This document shows positions 9,878 to 20,288 of a DNA stretch of 64,000 bases, piece by piece; the stretch's first letter is position 1, and every line of letters begins with the position of its first letter. The position numbers and the translations under genes are program-made. Under the pieces are notes generated by a model. The model was given only the letters and a program-made list of their open reading frames with translations, ran no database searches and was not told the DNA's origin. The stretch is from Pseudomonas sp. TMP9 (GTDB taxonomy: Bacteria > Pseudomonadota > Gammaproteobacteria > Pseudomonadales > Pseudomonadaceae): the NCBI RefSeq assembly GCF_037943105.1, contig NZ_CP149803.1, forward strand, positions 1,550,001-1,614,000, in the 5' to 3' direction.

Positions 9878-11062
9878 ATGCGTGAAGTGGTGATCGTTGA
9901 CAGCGTACGGACCGGTTTGGCTAAGTCTTTTCGCGGCAAGTTCAATCTGACCCGCCCTGATGACATGGCGGCTCATTGCGTTAATGCACTGCTGGCGCGC
10001 ACGGGCATTGACCCGGCGCTGGTCGATGACTGCATCGTTGGCGCGGGCTCCAACGAAGGCGCGCAAGGCATGAACATTGGCCGCAACGTGGCCGTGCTCT
10101 CGGGCTTGGGTACTCACGTGGCGGGCATGACCCTCAATCGTTATTGCTCATCGGGCCTGCAAGCCATCGCCATTGCCGCCAACCAGGTGGCGTCGGGCTG
10201 CAGTGATGTGATCGTGGCCGGCGGTGTTGAGTCGATCACCATGACCCTAAAAAGCATGAACACGCAGAATCTGTTCAACCCGCGTTTGCAAAAAGAAGTG
10301 CCGGGCATCTATTACCCGATGGGGCAGACCGCCGAGATCGTTGCCCGTCGCTACAACGTCAGCCGCGAGGCGCAGGACGCCTACGCCCTGCAAAGCCAGC
10401 AGCGTACCGCTAAGGCGCAGGCCGATGGCTTATTCGACGATGAAATCGTGCCGATGCACGTCAAGTATCAGGTTGAGGACAAGGCCACCGGCGAGAAGAG
10501 CATCGTCGACGGCATCGTCGCCCATGACGATTGCAACCGTACTGACACCACGCTGGCAAGCCTGGCAGCGCTCAAGCCGGTGTTTGCCGACGACGGTTCC
10601 GTTACCGCCGGCAACGCTTCGCAGTTATCCGACGGCGCGTCGATGACGCTGGTGATGACCCTGGAAAAAGCCATTGAACTTGGCCTCAAGCCACTGGCGT
10701 TCTTCCGTGGTTTTGTCGCCGCTGGCTGTGAGCCAGATGAAATGGGCATTGGTCCGGTGTTCTCGGTGCCTAAGTTGCTCAAGGCCAAAGGTCTAAGCAT
10801 CGCTGATATCGACCTGTGGGAGCTGAACGAGGCGTTTGCATCGCAGTGCTTGTATGCCCGCGACCGCTTGGAAATCGACAACGCTAAGTACAACGTCAAT
10901 GGCGGCTCAATCTCCATCGGCCACCCATTCGGCATGACGGGCTCACGTCAGGTTGGCCATCTGGTGCGTGAACTGCAGCGGCGCAACCTGCGTTACGGCA
11001 TCGTCACCATGTGCGTGGGCGGCGGCATGGGCGCCACCGGGTTGTTTGAAGCGGTGCGCTGA
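9878..11062 (+). CDS. Acetyl-CoA C-acyltransferase (thiolase)
   Basis: A 394-residue thiolase with Cys90 (NRYCSSGLQA) as the acyl-enzyme nucleophile, the GHPFGMTG histidine near 348 and CVGGGMG near 379. It would thiolyse 3-ketoacyl-CoA or condense acetyl-CoA. The start at 9878 is chosen over 9866 because GAGGTG precedes it and the family begins MREVVIVD. Context does not decide between beta-oxidation and acetoacetyl-CoA breakdown; the latter would fit the acetoacetate made by the homogentisate genes further along. Confidence 0.88.
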   Translation: MREVVIVDSVRTGLAKSFRGKFNLTRPDDMAAHCVNALLARTGIDPALVDDCIVGAGSNEGAQGMNIGRNVAVLSGLGTHVAGMTLNRYCSSGLQAIAIAANQVASGCSDVIVAGGVESITMTLKSMNTQNLFNPRLQKEVPGIYYPMGQTAEIVARRYNVSREAQDAYALQSQQRTAKAQADGLFDDEIVPMHVKYQVEDKATGEKSIVDGIVAHDDCNRTDTTLASLAALKPVFADDGSVTAGNASQLSDGASMTLVMTLEKAIELGLKPLAFFRGFVAAGCEPDEMGIGPVFSVPKLLKAKGLSIADIDLWELNEAFASQCLYARDRLEIDNAKYNVNGGSISIGHPFGMTGSRQVGHLVRELQRRNLRYGIVTMCVGGGMGATGLFEAVR

Positions 11063-11368
11063 TTTTTTGCTCAATTGCGCCAATCTTAACTAACCGGCGG
11101 CGCTTTGAAGGCGGCGCCTTGGCCTGTGTTTGGCTTTCAGTTCGTTGGCTAGGTTGAACGTCAGTAGCCAGCGTGCTGAAGGTTTACATTGTGCGAATGC
11201 ATCACAGCGGCCGCTTTTTAGCTGCCTGACGGCGACCATTCACCAAATATATCGTGAGCAAGCGGCCTTGTGAGCCTATCCGACTTGCCGTTCCCATGGT
11301 TTGGACATGCCTTAAGGCGCATTCAGAGTAGGATCATCTCTTCGGTGTAACCGACAGAGTCCTCGCCC
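11063..11368. other. Intergenic, no gene seen
   Basis: About 300 bp between the thiolase and the CheB-CheR fusion. It holds a GC-rich imperfect repeat near 11096-11120 but no T-run, so no clear terminator, and no supported ORF. Confidence 0.4.
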
Positions 11369-14260
11369 ATGGTCAAATCCTCAACGCTGGCTGTCACGGC
11401 GGGTACTCAGCCATTGGCAGAGGGCAGCAAGCCGTTACGCAAAGCCACTGCTGCATTGAACAATCTGGCCCTGACGGACACCGTTGCGCCAGCCGATGGC
11501 ACGTTTCCCATCGTCGGTGTGGGTGCCTCGGCAGGGGGGCTGGAGGCGCTTGAACTGTTCCTCGCTCATGTGCCACCCGCATGCGGCCTGGCCTTTGTCA
11601 TCGTCCAGCACCTCGACCCGACCTGCAAGGGCTTCCTTGTTGAGCTGCTGCAACGCGTCACCGCTATGCCGGTGATGCAAATCACCGACCGCATGAAGGT
11701 AAAAGCTGATCACGTTTACGTGATTGCACCCAATACGGACCTGTCCATTCTGCATGGCGTGCTGCACCTGCTTGAGCCAGTTGCGCCGCGGGGTTTGCGT
11801 CTGCCCATCGATTATTTTTTTCGTTCGCTGGCGGCCGATCAACAGGAGCGTGCCATCGGCGTCATCCTCTCTGGTATGGGCTCGGATGGCACGCTGGGCC
11901 TGCGTGATATCAAGGAATGCGCAGGCTCAGTGTTTGTTCAAGATCCGCCGACAGCAAAGTTCGACAGCATGCCGCGCAGCGCTATCGCCGCGGGCTTAGC
12001 CGATGTGGTGGCCGCCGCTGAAGTGCTGCCGGGGAAGATCATGACCTACCTTCAGCACACCCCGTTATTGCTCGAACGCAGCGAAATTGATCGTATCGAC
12101 TCAGATCAAAGCGGGCTAGAGAAGGTCGTGCTGCTGCTGCGTACGCAGACCGGTCAAGATTTTTCGCTCTACAAAAAGAGCACACTCTACCGTCGAATCG
12201 AACGGCGCATGGGCCTGCATCAACTCAATAACCTTACCGAATACGTGCGCTATCTACGTGAAACCCCCCAAGAGGGGGCGTTGCTGTTCAAGGAGTTGCT
12301 TATCGGGGTGACCAGCTTCTTTCGAGACCCAGAGGTGTGGGAGCAACTGAAGATGGAGGTCATACCGGCTCTGCTCGCCGCCAACCCTGAAGGCGGTGCG
12401 CTGCGCGCTTGGACCACCGCGTGCTCGACCGGCGAGGAAGCCTATTCGCTGGCCATCGTGTTTCGCGAAGCGCTGGAGCAAGCGCAGGCAGGTAAGCCAA
12501 TAGCCGCTCGGCATACCTTACAAATATTTGCCACCGACCTCGATACTGACGCTATCGCCCGCGCCCGGAACGCCATTTACCCAGCCAACATCGCCGCTGA
12601 TGTCTCAGAACAGCGCCTGCGCAGCTTCTTCGTGCAAGAGGAGCGTGGCTATCGCGTGAGTAAGGAAATCCGCGAAATGGTGGTATTCGCTCCGCAAAAC
12701 CTGGTGATGGACCCGCCTTTCAGCAAACTCGACTTGGTCACGTGTCGTAACTTGCTGATTTATTTGGAAGCCGATCTGCAGAAAAAGCTGCTACCGCTAT
12801 TCCACTACAGCCTCAAACCTGGTGGCATTTTGCTGCTCGGTACTTCGGAAACTATCGGACACGCTGACGATCTGTTTGCGCCGCTACTGCCCGGTAAAAA
12901 TCGGATATACCGGCGACTGGGGAATAGTCTGCGCACCGGCGAGGTTGAATTCCCCATAGCACCGCGCGCCAGCCGTGCCAGCCGCGATATTTTCGTCAGT
13001 CATGGCGCCGAACGTGTTGACGCCTCACTCGCCCCCTTAGCGTCGCACGCGGCCCAGACTGCGCAGCAGGTCCAAGCGCAGACAGATGCGCTGTTGCAGA
13101 ACTATGCCCCAGCGGCGGTGCTCACCAATGACCAGGGTGACATTGTGTATATCAGCGGTAGGATCGGTAAATACCTCGAGCCAGCCGCCGGTCATGCCAA
13201 CCTGAGCATCTTCACCATGGCCCGCGAAGGTCTGGTTGGTCCCTTGTATCCCGCTTTCAGCAAGGCCCTGCGACAAACAGAGGCAATTACCTTAGAGCGG
13301 ATAAAGGTAATCAGTAACGCAGGCACTCAGCATGTGGCAGTGACGATCCAGTATCTGCGGAGACCGATTGCGCTGAAAGGCATGGTATTGATCGTGTTTA
13401 CCGATCTTCCCGTCGTCAAAGCGTCTGCAAAATCTGCCTTGGCCCGCGCTGGCGCTGGCACTGCGCCTGATGCCGAACTAGACGAGTTGCGTCAGGAATT
13501 GCAACGATACTGCGCGGAGGTGCAGGTCACCCGCGAAGAAATGCAGACCTTTCAGGAAGAACTCAAATCGACCAACGAGGAGCTACAAAGCACCAACGAG
13601 GAATTACAGAGTGCCAATGAGGAGCTGACAACATCCAGAGAAGAAATGCAGTCTCTGAACGAGGAGCTGCAAACCGTCAACTATGAGCTGAACGCCAAGG
13701 TAGAGGATCTGTCGTTGGCCAGCGACGACATGACAAACCTGCTCAACAGCACTGCCATCGCTACGCTGTTCCTCGATGGCAAACTCAAGGTGCGGCGCTT
13801 CACCACGCAAACTACCCAGATCATCCGGCTGATCCCCGCTGATGCCGGGCGACCAATTACCGACCTTGTTAGCGACTTGGATTATCCGCGGATGGCCGAC
13901 GATGCACACCAAGTGCTGCGTACTCTGATTTTCTGTGAGCGCCAGGTTGTCAGCCATGATGGTCGTTGGTTTGCCGTACGCATCTTGCCTTACCTTACCC
14001 AGACTAAGCGCATTGACGGCGTGGTCATCACCTTCGTTGATATCAGCGTGACCAAGGCGCTAGAGGCCACGCTGCGTGAGGCGCTGGAAGTGTTGCAGGG
14101 TCGCTATGGTGAGCAGGCCAGTGAGCTGGATGAGGCAAAATTGCTGGAAAACGTATTGAACAAAGCGCGGACCCTGCTGGAGCAGCGGTTCAGTGCGCAA
14201 ACCAGCGAATTAAAGCAGTCGCGGGCCGATCTAAAGACCGAAAAGGAACTGCGCGAGTGA
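11369..14260 (+). CDS. CheB-CheR-PAS fusion protein
   Basis: A 963-residue cytoplasmic protein. About 47-225 is a CheB methylesterase with the triad Ser54 (GASAGG), His81 (QHLDP) and Asp173 (GMGSDGT), and no receiver domain in front. About 240-510 is a CheR methyltransferase (YRRIERRMG, TSFFRDPEVW, ACSTGEEAYSLAI). About 560-670 is PAS-like. About 695-770 is a coiled coil with repeats of TNEELQS. About 775-890 is a second PAS domain, followed by a short helical tail. No histidine kinase domain follows, although longer relatives carry one. It probably modifies a chemoreceptor-like partner or works as a sensory scaffold. The GGDEF-EAL gene lies 138 bp downstream with no terminator seen between. 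Confidence 0.9.
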   Translation: MVKSSTLAVTAGTQPLAEGSKPLRKATAALNNLALTDTVAPADGTFPIVGVGASAGGLEALELFLAHVPPACGLAFVIVQHLDPTCKGFLVELLQRVTAMPVMQITDRMKVKADHVYVIAPNTDLSILHGVLHLLEPVAPRGLRLPIDYFFRSLAADQQERAIGVILSGMGSDGTLGLRDIKECAGSVFVQDPPTAKFDSMPRSAIAAGLADVVAAAEVLPGKIMTYLQHTPLLLERSEIDRIDSDQSGLEKVVLLLRTQTGQDFSLYKKSTLYRRIERRMGLHQLNNLTEYVRYLRETPQEGALLFKELLIGVTSFFRDPEVWEQLKMEVIPALLAANPEGGALRAWTTACSTGEEAYSLAIVFREALEQAQAGKPIAARHTLQIFATDLDTDAIARARNAIYPANIAADVSEQRLRSFFVQEERGYRVSKEIREMVVFAPQNLVMDPPFSKLDLVTCRNLLIYLEADLQKKLLPLFHYSLKPGGILLLGTSETIGHADDLFAPLLPGKNRIYRRLGNSLRTGEVEFPIAPRASRASRDIFVSHGAERVDASLAPLASHAAQTAQQVQAQTDALLQNYAPAAVLTNDQGDIVYISGRIGKYLEPAAGHANLSIFTMAREGLVGPLYPAFSKALRQTEAITLERIKVISNAGTQHVAVTIQYLRRPIALKGMVLIVFTDLPVVKASAKSALARAGAGTAPDAELDELRQELQRYCAEVQVTREEMQTFQEELKSTNEELQSTNEELQSANEELTTSREEMQSLNEELQTVNYELNAKVEDLSLASDDMTNLLNSTAIATLFLDGKLKVRRFTTQTTQIIRLIPADAGRPITDLVSDLDYPRMADDAHQVLRTLIFCERQVVSHDGRWFAVRILPYLTQTKRIDGVVITFVDISVTKALEATLREALEVLQGRYGEQASELDEAKLLENVLNKARTLLEQRFSAQTSELKQSRADLKTEKELRE

Positions 14261-14398
14261 AGGCCGGCTTGCGGGATAACACATCGACTGTCCATCGGTG
14301 CCATGTGCTCTTGTAAAGGGCTTTCCTGAGAGCTCTTCTACACTCATCCCGCAGGTATAAACTTCTTCCCCCGTAGCAGTCTTTCTGAGGTGAATGGA

Positions 14399-16639
14399 AT
14401 GACCCAGGCTCCCCGTGGTAGTGCGCCTAGCAGCAAGGTGGTTGCCGCAGAACTGCGCGCGCGAGCCGAAGCGCCCCTGCCGGGCCATGTGCCGGCGGTC
14501 GAGGCTCAGCAGTCGGTACTTGATGCACAGAAGCTGGTGCACGAACTGCAAGTTCACCAGATCGAACTGCAACTGCAGAACGAGCAATTGCAAGCCGCCC
14601 GCAATGATGCCGAAGCGGCGTTAGTGCGCTACACGAATCTCTATGACTTCGCCCCGGCGGGCTACTTCACGCTGCGCGCCGATGGCACGATTATCAGAAC
14701 TAATCTAGCCGGTGCCCGTCAACTTGGCATGGAGCGTGCCGTACTGACGGGTATGCGGTTTGTTCAATTCGTCACTCAGGTCAATTTGTGCGCTTTCAAT
14801 GCCTTCCTGTTGAGGGTTTCCGCCGGTGATGTAGCGCAACGCTGCGAAGTCGAGGTGATGCGCCAAGACCAGACGCCACGTACGCTGCAGGTCGACGCCA
14901 CCTTTGCCACCGACGAACAGGTTTATAACGTTGTGGTGTTGGACGTTACCGAGCGCAACGCCAACGAAGAGCAGCTGCAACTGGCGGCGCTGGTCTATCA
15001 GTCGCTTACCGAGGCGATCATGGTGTGCGATATCGACAACCGCATTGTTGCCATTAATGAGGCGTTCACCATCACGACGGGCTACAGCGCGGCAGAAGCG
15101 GTTGGCCAAACCCCCAAGTTGCTGAACTCAGGTCAGCAACCCGCCGGCTTTTATCGGGACATGTGGCTGACGCTGACGTCCACCGGTCGCTGGCAGGGCG
15201 AGCTTTACAATCGGCGTAAGAATGGTGAGATATACGCTGAATGGCTGAAGATCAGCACCATTTTCCACGCAGACGGCACACCGCTGCGGCGGGTGGGCAT
15301 GTTCACCGACATCACCGAGAAAAAGCTCGCGGAATCGACTATTTGGCAGCAGGCCAATTACGATCTGCTGACCGGCTTACCCAACCGTAACTTGTTCCGT
15401 GATCGGCTGGAACAGGAGATCAAGCCCCTACGTGATCAGCTAATCCCTCTGGCGCTGCTGTTTATTGACCTCGATCACTTCAAAGAAATCAACGACGCCC
15501 TCGGCCACGATTGTGGTGATCAGTTGCTGGTTGAGGCGGCGCACCGCATCAGTGACTGTGTGCGCGAGGGGGATACCGTGGCACGCCTTGGCGGCGACGA
15601 ATTCACCGTGATTTTGTCCGGAGTTGATAATGCTCTGCGTATTGAGCAGGTGGCGCAGATGATCGTGCAGGCGCTTGCACGGCCTTTTGCTTTGGGTGCT
15701 GAGATCAGCCATATCTCGGCTAGCATCGGCATCACGCTGTTTCCAGCCGATGCCACTGATAGCGAATCGCTGCTCAAACAAGCCGATCAGGCCATGTATC
15801 AGGCTAAGGCGCAGGGACGTAACCGCTGCAGCTATTTCACCGCGACCATGCAGCAGGTGGCGCAGGAGCGTATGCAGCTAAACAATGATCTGCACGGAGC
15901 ACTAGCTGCCGGTCAGTTGATGGTTTACTACCAGCCGATTATTCGCCTGTCGACTCTGCGCTGCGTCAAGGCGGAGGCTTTGTTGCGCTGGCGTCACCCG
16001 CAACGCGGCATGGTCGGGCCGGCCGATTTTATCCCGTTGGCCGAGCAGAATGGCTTGATTGATGAGATTGGCTACTGGGTCTTTTGTCAGGCGGCCTCGC
16101 AGGTTAAGCAATGGCGCGATATGGGTGCGGCGTGCGTTCAGGTCAGTGTGAATAAATCGCCACGGCAGTTTTTCGATGCCGCTTTACAGCACGACTGGTT
16201 TGCGCATCTAGGCGAGCTCAACCTGCCGGCGGCGAGCATTTGCATCGAGATCACCGAGGGCCTTCTGCTCGACGCGAGCTCTATGGTCAAGGACAGCCTG
16301 TCGCGCGTTCACACAGCCGGTATGCAGATTTCGCTTGATGACTTTGGCACCGGTTACTCGGCGCTGTCCTACCTGAAGACGTTCCCCATCGACTACCTGA
16401 AAATCGACCAATCCTTTGTCCGCGATATGGTCAAGGACCCGACCGACCAAGCGATCGTAGAGGCCATTATCGTCATGGCGCACAAGCTTGATATGCAGGT
16501 GGTCGCAGAGGGTGTGGAAACCATCGAGCAACGCGATCTACTGATGGCCGCCGGATGCGACTTCGCGCAGGGGTACCTGTTCGCCCGGCCGCTGCCCCAA
16601 GATGATTTTCTGGCGTATTTGCAAAGCAACGGGGAGTAG
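14399..16639 (+). CDS. PAS-GGDEF-EAL cyclic-di-GMP regulator
   Basis: A 746-residue protein with an N-terminal helical stretch rich in Leu and Gln (about 45-75), PAS domains at about 80-180 and 195-315, a GGDEF domain at about 320-480 and an EAL domain at about 500-745. The diguanylate cyclase motif is intact (RLGGDEF), as are EAL residues (EALLRW, EITE, DDFGTGYS, KIDQSFV), so both synthesis and hydrolysis of c-di-GMP are possible. No membrane segment is present. ATG 14399 has TGAGG at 8-nt spacing and is preferred over the GTG at 14390. It is likely cotranscribed with the CheB-CheR fusion. Confidence 0.9.
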   Translation: MTQAPRGSAPSSKVVAAELRARAEAPLPGHVPAVEAQQSVLDAQKLVHELQVHQIELQLQNEQLQAARNDAEAALVRYTNLYDFAPAGYFTLRADGTIIRTNLAGARQLGMERAVLTGMRFVQFVTQVNLCAFNAFLLRVSAGDVAQRCEVEVMRQDQTPRTLQVDATFATDEQVYNVVVLDVTERNANEEQLQLAALVYQSLTEAIMVCDIDNRIVAINEAFTITTGYSAAEAVGQTPKLLNSGQQPAGFYRDMWLTLTSTGRWQGELYNRRKNGEIYAEWLKISTIFHADGTPLRRVGMFTDITEKKLAESTIWQQANYDLLTGLPNRNLFRDRLEQEIKPLRDQLIPLALLFIDLDHFKEINDALGHDCGDQLLVEAAHRISDCVREGDTVARLGGDEFTVILSGVDNALRIEQVAQMIVQALARPFALGAEISHISASIGITLFPADATDSESLLKQADQAMYQAKAQGRNRCSYFTATMQQVAQERMQLNNDLHGALAAGQLMVYYQPIIRLSTLRCVKAEALLRWRHPQRGMVGPADFIPLAEQNGLIDEIGYWVFCQAASQVKQWRDMGAACVQVSVNKSPRQFFDAALQHDWFAHLGELNLPAASICIEITEGLLLDASSMVKDSLSRVHTAGMQISLDDFGTGYSALSYLKTFPIDYLKIDQSFVRDMVKDPTDQAIVEAIIVMAHKLDMQVVAEGVETIEQRDLLMAAGCDFAQGYLFARPLPQDDFLAYLQSNGE

Positions 16640-16747
16640 AGTCGACCATGCAGCCGGCTGGCCCACAGCAGGTGGCGGCCAACTCAGCACGAGTTGGCTG
16701 CAGCACTTAAATAGGGCCGACCGTGTTTACTGGTTGCGGGCCTGCGC

Positions 16748-16957
16748 TTAGAACGTGCGGCTGTCGATGATCTCGCCAGCCGTAATCATCCGGCGAATAT
16801 AAAAAGCAATTTCGCGTTCTGCATCCGTTCGGGTGAAGTAAGGCCCCTCCAGTGATCCCTCGCGGGTGGAGAAAAAGTACTGGCCGTTGACCGCGCTGAC
16901 ACGCTCGCTGCGATAGTGAGTGCCAGGGCTGTGATCGATGGTGCGTTGACCGAACAT
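16748..16957 (-). CDS. DUF6316 family small protein
   Basis: A 69-residue protein starting MFGQRTIDHSPGTHYRSERV, with the family core VNGQYFFSTREG, GPYF and DAEREIAFYIRR. The function is unknown; such proteins are small, soluble and common in Pseudomonas. The start at 16957 is fixed by an excellent GGGAGG 8 nt upstream, so the longer open frame reaching to 17137 is not used. It is a single gene, convergent with the GGDEF-EAL gene. Confidence 0.75.
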   Translation of the reverse strand: MFGQRTIDHSPGTHYRSERVSAVNGQYFFSTREGSLEGPYFTRTDAEREIAFYIRRMITAGEIIDSRTF

Positions 16958-17245
16958 AGGTAAGCCTCCCGCAAAATGAAGTGCTGAGGTCAGTCTAAAC
17001 CTCGCCTGATGATCCAGCCCACTTAACGATGGATGGTCATTTTGTCGACCGTTGCGGGAGTTTTTCAGGCTCTTTGCGATTTCTGCGTCAATCTTTTGGC
17101 CTGATACTGCCGGGTGAGCGGTACAGTTGCCCGGCATGCTGATGCCCCGCTGTAGCTGTGCTGGTTATAGCAGGCACCTTAAACTATCGTCTCGTCTCTT
17201 CAGCCAGCACTGGGCAATGGTTGCGGCGCTCACTGCGGAACCTGT

Positions 17246-18208
17246 ATGCACATTTCTTCTGGTCGCTGGCTGTTTGGTTTGTTTCTGGCACTGACAACGG
17301 CAGTGCTGTGGGGCGTGCTGCCGATCAAGCTCAAGCAAGTGTTGCAGGTGATGGACCCGGTGACCGTGACTTGGTATCGCCTGCTGGTGTCCGGTTCGAT
17401 TCTGCTGGCCTATCTGGCTGCCAGTAAACGCTTGCCGGCGTTTCGCCCGTTGGGCAAGAAAGGCGCGTGGTTGCTGATGCTGGCAATAGCCGGCTTGACG
17501 GCCAACTACGTGCTTTATCTGATCGGTCTTAAGCTGCTTAGCCCCGGCACCACGCAACTGGTGATTCAGGTTGCGCCGATTCTTTTGTTGGTCAGCAGTT
17601 TGTTTATCTTTCGTGAGCGTTTTAGCCTCGGCCAGGGCCTGGGTTTGTTGGTCTTGCTGATCGGTTTTGCCTTGTTCTTCAATCAGCGCCTAGATGAGTT
17701 GCTGACCTCGCTGACGGTTTACACCACCGGGGTGTTGACCATTTTGCTGGCGGCGTTTGTTTGGGCGTTTTATGGCTTGGCGCAAAAACAGCTGCTAACG
17801 GTGTGGAGCTCGCTGCAAGTGATGATGGTGATTTACCTGGCGTGCGCTGCGCTGCTGACGCCCTGGGCGCAGCCGTTGCAAGCGCTGACGTTAAGCCCGT
17901 TGCAAGGCTGGCTGCTGTTTGCCTGTTGCCTAAATACCCTAGTGGCCTATGGCGCCTTTGCTGAGGCATTGGCCCATTGGGAGGCTTCGCGGGTCAGCGC
18001 AGCGTTAGCCATCACCCCCCTGGTCACCTTTGCCTCGGTGGCCCTTGCTGCCAGCTGGTGGCCTGAGTATGTGCAACCAGAGCAGATCAATGCGTTGGCC
18101 TATGGCGGCGCGATGCTGGTGGTGCTGGGATCGGCACTGACTGCCTTAGGGCCTTCGCTCTTAACCGGCTGGCGCACCCGTAAGGCGCGCTTGGCCGCAG
18201 CCGCTTGA
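17246..18208 (+). CDS. EamA/RhaT (DMT) family transporter
   Basis: A 320-residue membrane protein with about ten hydrophobic helices arranged as two EamA repeats (about 10-145 and 155-300). LWGVLPIKLKQVLQVMDPVTVTWYR, shortened to its WGVLPIKLK and WYR parts, is the usual first-repeat motif. DMT proteins export small metabolites or amino acids across the inner membrane; the substrate is not predictable. The positively charged tail RTRKARLAAAA is cytoplasmic. Short ggctgaa repeats follow the stop (18220-18255), of no evident meaning. Confidence 0.85.
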   Translation: MHISSGRWLFGLFLALTTAVLWGVLPIKLKQVLQVMDPVTVTWYRLLVSGSILLAYLAASKRLPAFRPLGKKGAWLLMLAIAGLTANYVLYLIGLKLLSPGTTQLVIQVAPILLLVSSLFIFRERFSLGQGLGLLVLLIGFALFFNQRLDELLTSLTVYTTGVLTILLAAFVWAFYGLAQKQLLTVWSSLQVMMVIYLACAALLTPWAQPLQALTLSPLQGWLLFACCLNTLVAYGAFAEALAHWEASRVSAALAITPLVTFASVALAASWWPEYVQPEQINALAYGGAMLVVLGSALTALGPSLLTGWRTRKARLAAAA

Positions 18209-18280
18209 GGTTTAGCCGCTAAGGGCTGAAGGCTGAAGGCTTAAGGCTGAAGTTTAAGCACGGGATGTTTGCTTGCACAA

Positions 18281-18901
18281 TTAGGCGCGCACACCCAGCG
18301 CTTCGGCGCGGCGTAACCAGCCTTGACGCTGCTCTTCAGAGGAAGGGCGCACTGGCGCGAATTCGGCCAAGCGTCGGGTCTTTATGCCGCTGAAACCAAG
18401 AATGGTGCGGGTCATCTGCCGATGCCCAGGGGCGCCATAAACCCAACGGTAATACCACGGCGGGGTGTCCATGGTCACCAGCAGGTCAGCGCTGCGCCCG
18501 CTCAACAGTTTGTCCCAGAGCGGCGAACGGTTGCGGTACTTGAAGGCGAAACCGGGCAGAAACGTGCGATCAAAGAAGCCTTTAAGTAACGCCGGAATAC
18601 CACCCCACCAGACCGGATAAACAAACACTAAATGCTCGGCCCAATGAATTTGCCGTTGCGCTTCCAGCAGGTCGGGTTCCAGTTGTTGGCTGTGCTCATA
18701 GCCGTCGCGCAGCACCGGATCAAAGGTCATTTCGCCGAGTTTTAATAGGCGCACCACATGGCCTTTACTGCGCGCGTCTTGGGCATAAGCCTCACCTAAG
18801 GCATGACAGAAGCTGCTGTTTTTCGGGGTGCCGAGAATCATCAGGATGCGTTTGCCGTCGCCCTCAAGTGGTGTTGCACCGCTCTTTATCGTCTCACTCA
18901 T
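18281..18901 (-). CDS. NAD(P)H dehydrogenase (quinone)-type flavodoxin-fold protein
   Basis: A 206-residue flavodoxin-2 fold protein. [18 protein letters not shown] at about residues 21-38 is the phosphate-binding loop, [20 protein letters not shown] near 100 (core [10 protein letters not shown]) is the MdaB/KefF-type signature, and a second flavin-contact region is at TPPWYYRW. It should bind FMN or FAD and reduce quinones or similar acceptors. The start ATG overlaps the end of fumC by 8 bp, indicating translational coupling. The longer open frame to 18955 would reach further into fumC and is not used. Confidence 0.82.
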   Translation of the reverse strand: MSETIKSGATPLEGDGKRILMILGTPKNSSFCHALGEAYAQDARSKGHVVRLLKLGEMTFDPVLRDGYEHSQQLEPDLLEAQRQIHWAEHLVFVYPVWWGGIPALLKGFFDRTFLPGFAFKYRNRSPLWDKLLSGRSADLLVTMDTPPWYYRWVYGAPGHRQMTRTILGFSGIKTRRLAEFAPVRPSSEEQRQGWLRRAEALGVRA

Positions 18902-20288
18902 GTTGGCCTGCCTTGAGCATGTTTTCTGGGCGCACCCACGCGTCGAATTGTTCATTGCTTACATAGCCCAACTGCAGCGCGGCTTCGCGCAGCGTGGTGC
19001 CATCGGCATACGCCTGTTTAGCAATTTGCGCGGCCTTGTCGTAGCCGATATGGGGGTTGAGCGCGGTCACCAGCATCAGGCCATGTTCAAGGTGCTCAGC
19101 CATTTTCGCCGCGTCCGGCTGCAGGCCCGCAATGCAGTGTTGCTGGAAGTTGTGGCAGCCGTCGGCCAGCAAGCGTATCGACTGCAGCAGGTTGTGAATG
19201 ATCACCGGCTTAAACACGTTGAGCTGCAAATGCCCTTGGCTTGCGGCAAAACTGATGGTGCTGTCGTTACCCAGTACCTGGCAGGCCAGCATCGACAGCG
19301 CTTCGCATTGGGTTGGGTTGACCTTGCCTGGCATGATCGAGCTGCCCGGCTCGTTGGCCGGTAAACGCACTTCAGCAAAACCGGCGCGCGGGCCGGAGCT
19401 GAGCAAGCGCAAATCATTGGCCAGTTTCATCAGCGTCACCGCCAAGGTTTTCAGTGCGCCCGATAACGCCACCAAAGGCTCGTGGCCGGCAAGGGCGGCA
19501 AATTTGTTTGGCGCGCTGACCAGTGGCAAGCCGCTCAAGGCTGCCAACTCGGCGGCCATGGCTTCGGCAAAACCTTGCGGCGAGTTTAAGCCGGTGCCCA
19601 CCGCCGTGCCGCCTTGAGCCAATTCGCAGACGGCGGGCAGGGCGGCGAGGATGGCTCGCTCGGCATACTCCAACTGCGCGACGAAGGCCGACAGCTCTTG
19701 GCCGAAGGTGATTGGGGTGGCATCCATCAGGTGCGTGCGCCCGGTTTTGACCAGGTGCGCATGGCGCATAGTGTGTTCCTGCAACCCATCGCGCAGTTCA
19801 TGCAGAGCCGGCAGCAGTTGCAGTTGCAGCGCTTGCACCGTGGCGATGTGCATGGCGCTGGGGAAGCTGTCGTTGGAGCTTTGCGCACGATTAACATGAT
19901 CATTAGGGTGCACCGGGGTTTTGCCGCCACGACCGTTGCCGGCCAGCTCATTGGCGCGCCCGGCAATTACCTCATTAACGTTCATATTGCTTTGCGTGCC
20001 GCTGCCGGTCTGCCAAACCACCAGTGGGAATTGTTCATCGTGCTGACCGGCCAGCACTTCATTGGCCGCTTGCTCAATTAACCGCGCCAAGTCATCGGGC
20101 AAATTACCGATGCGTTGGTTGACCCGCGCCGCCGCTTTTTTGATCAGGGCTAAGGCGTGCACCACCGGCAAAGGCATGCGTTCTTCACCGATGGCGAAAT
20201 TAACCAGCGAGCGCTGCGTTTGTGCACCCCAATAGGCCTCATCAGCTACTTCAATGGGGCCCAGGCTGTCGGTTTCAGTGCGGCTCAT
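18894..20288 (-). CDS. fumC: Class II fumarate hydratase
   Basis: A 464-residue enzyme of the aspartase/fumarase superfamily, hydrating fumarate to L-malate without an iron-sulfur cluster. Motifs visible are [13 protein letters not shown] near 97-109, [11 protein letters not shown] near 139, [11 protein letters not shown] near 186 and the mobile loop [15 protein letters not shown] near 316. AAGGAG precedes ATG 20288. In P. aeruginosa a fumC is iron-repressed; here no Fur box is visible upstream. It overlaps the flavodoxin-type gene downstream, a pairing I do not know from elsewhere. Confidence 0.95.
   Translation of the reverse strand: MSRTETDSLGPIEVADEAYWGAQTQRSLVNFAIGEERMPLPVVHALALIKKAAARVNQRIGNLPDDLARLIEQAANEVLAGQHDEQFPLVVWQTGSGTQSNMNVNEVIAGRANELAGNGRGGKTPVHPNDHVNRAQSSNDSFPSAMHIATVQALQLQLLPALHELRDGLQEHTMRHAHLVKTGRTHLMDATPITFGQELSAFVAQLEYAERAILAALPAVCELAQGGTAVGTGLNSPQGFAEAMAAELAALSGLPLVSAPNKFAALAGHEPLVALSGALKTLAVTLMKLANDLRLLSSGPRAGFAEVRLPANEPGSSIMPGKVNPTQCEALSMLACQVLGNDSTISFAASQGHLQLNVFKPVIIHNLLQSIRLLADGCHNFQQHCIAGLQPDAAKMAEHLEHGLMLVTALNPHIGYDKAAQIAKQAYADGTTLREAALQLGYVSNEQFDAWVRPENMLKAGQHE

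Noticed and set aside
18220..18255. CRISPR-like or iteron repeats (ggctgaa units)
   Set aside because: The units are 7 bp, irregular and without spacers; they look like slippage.
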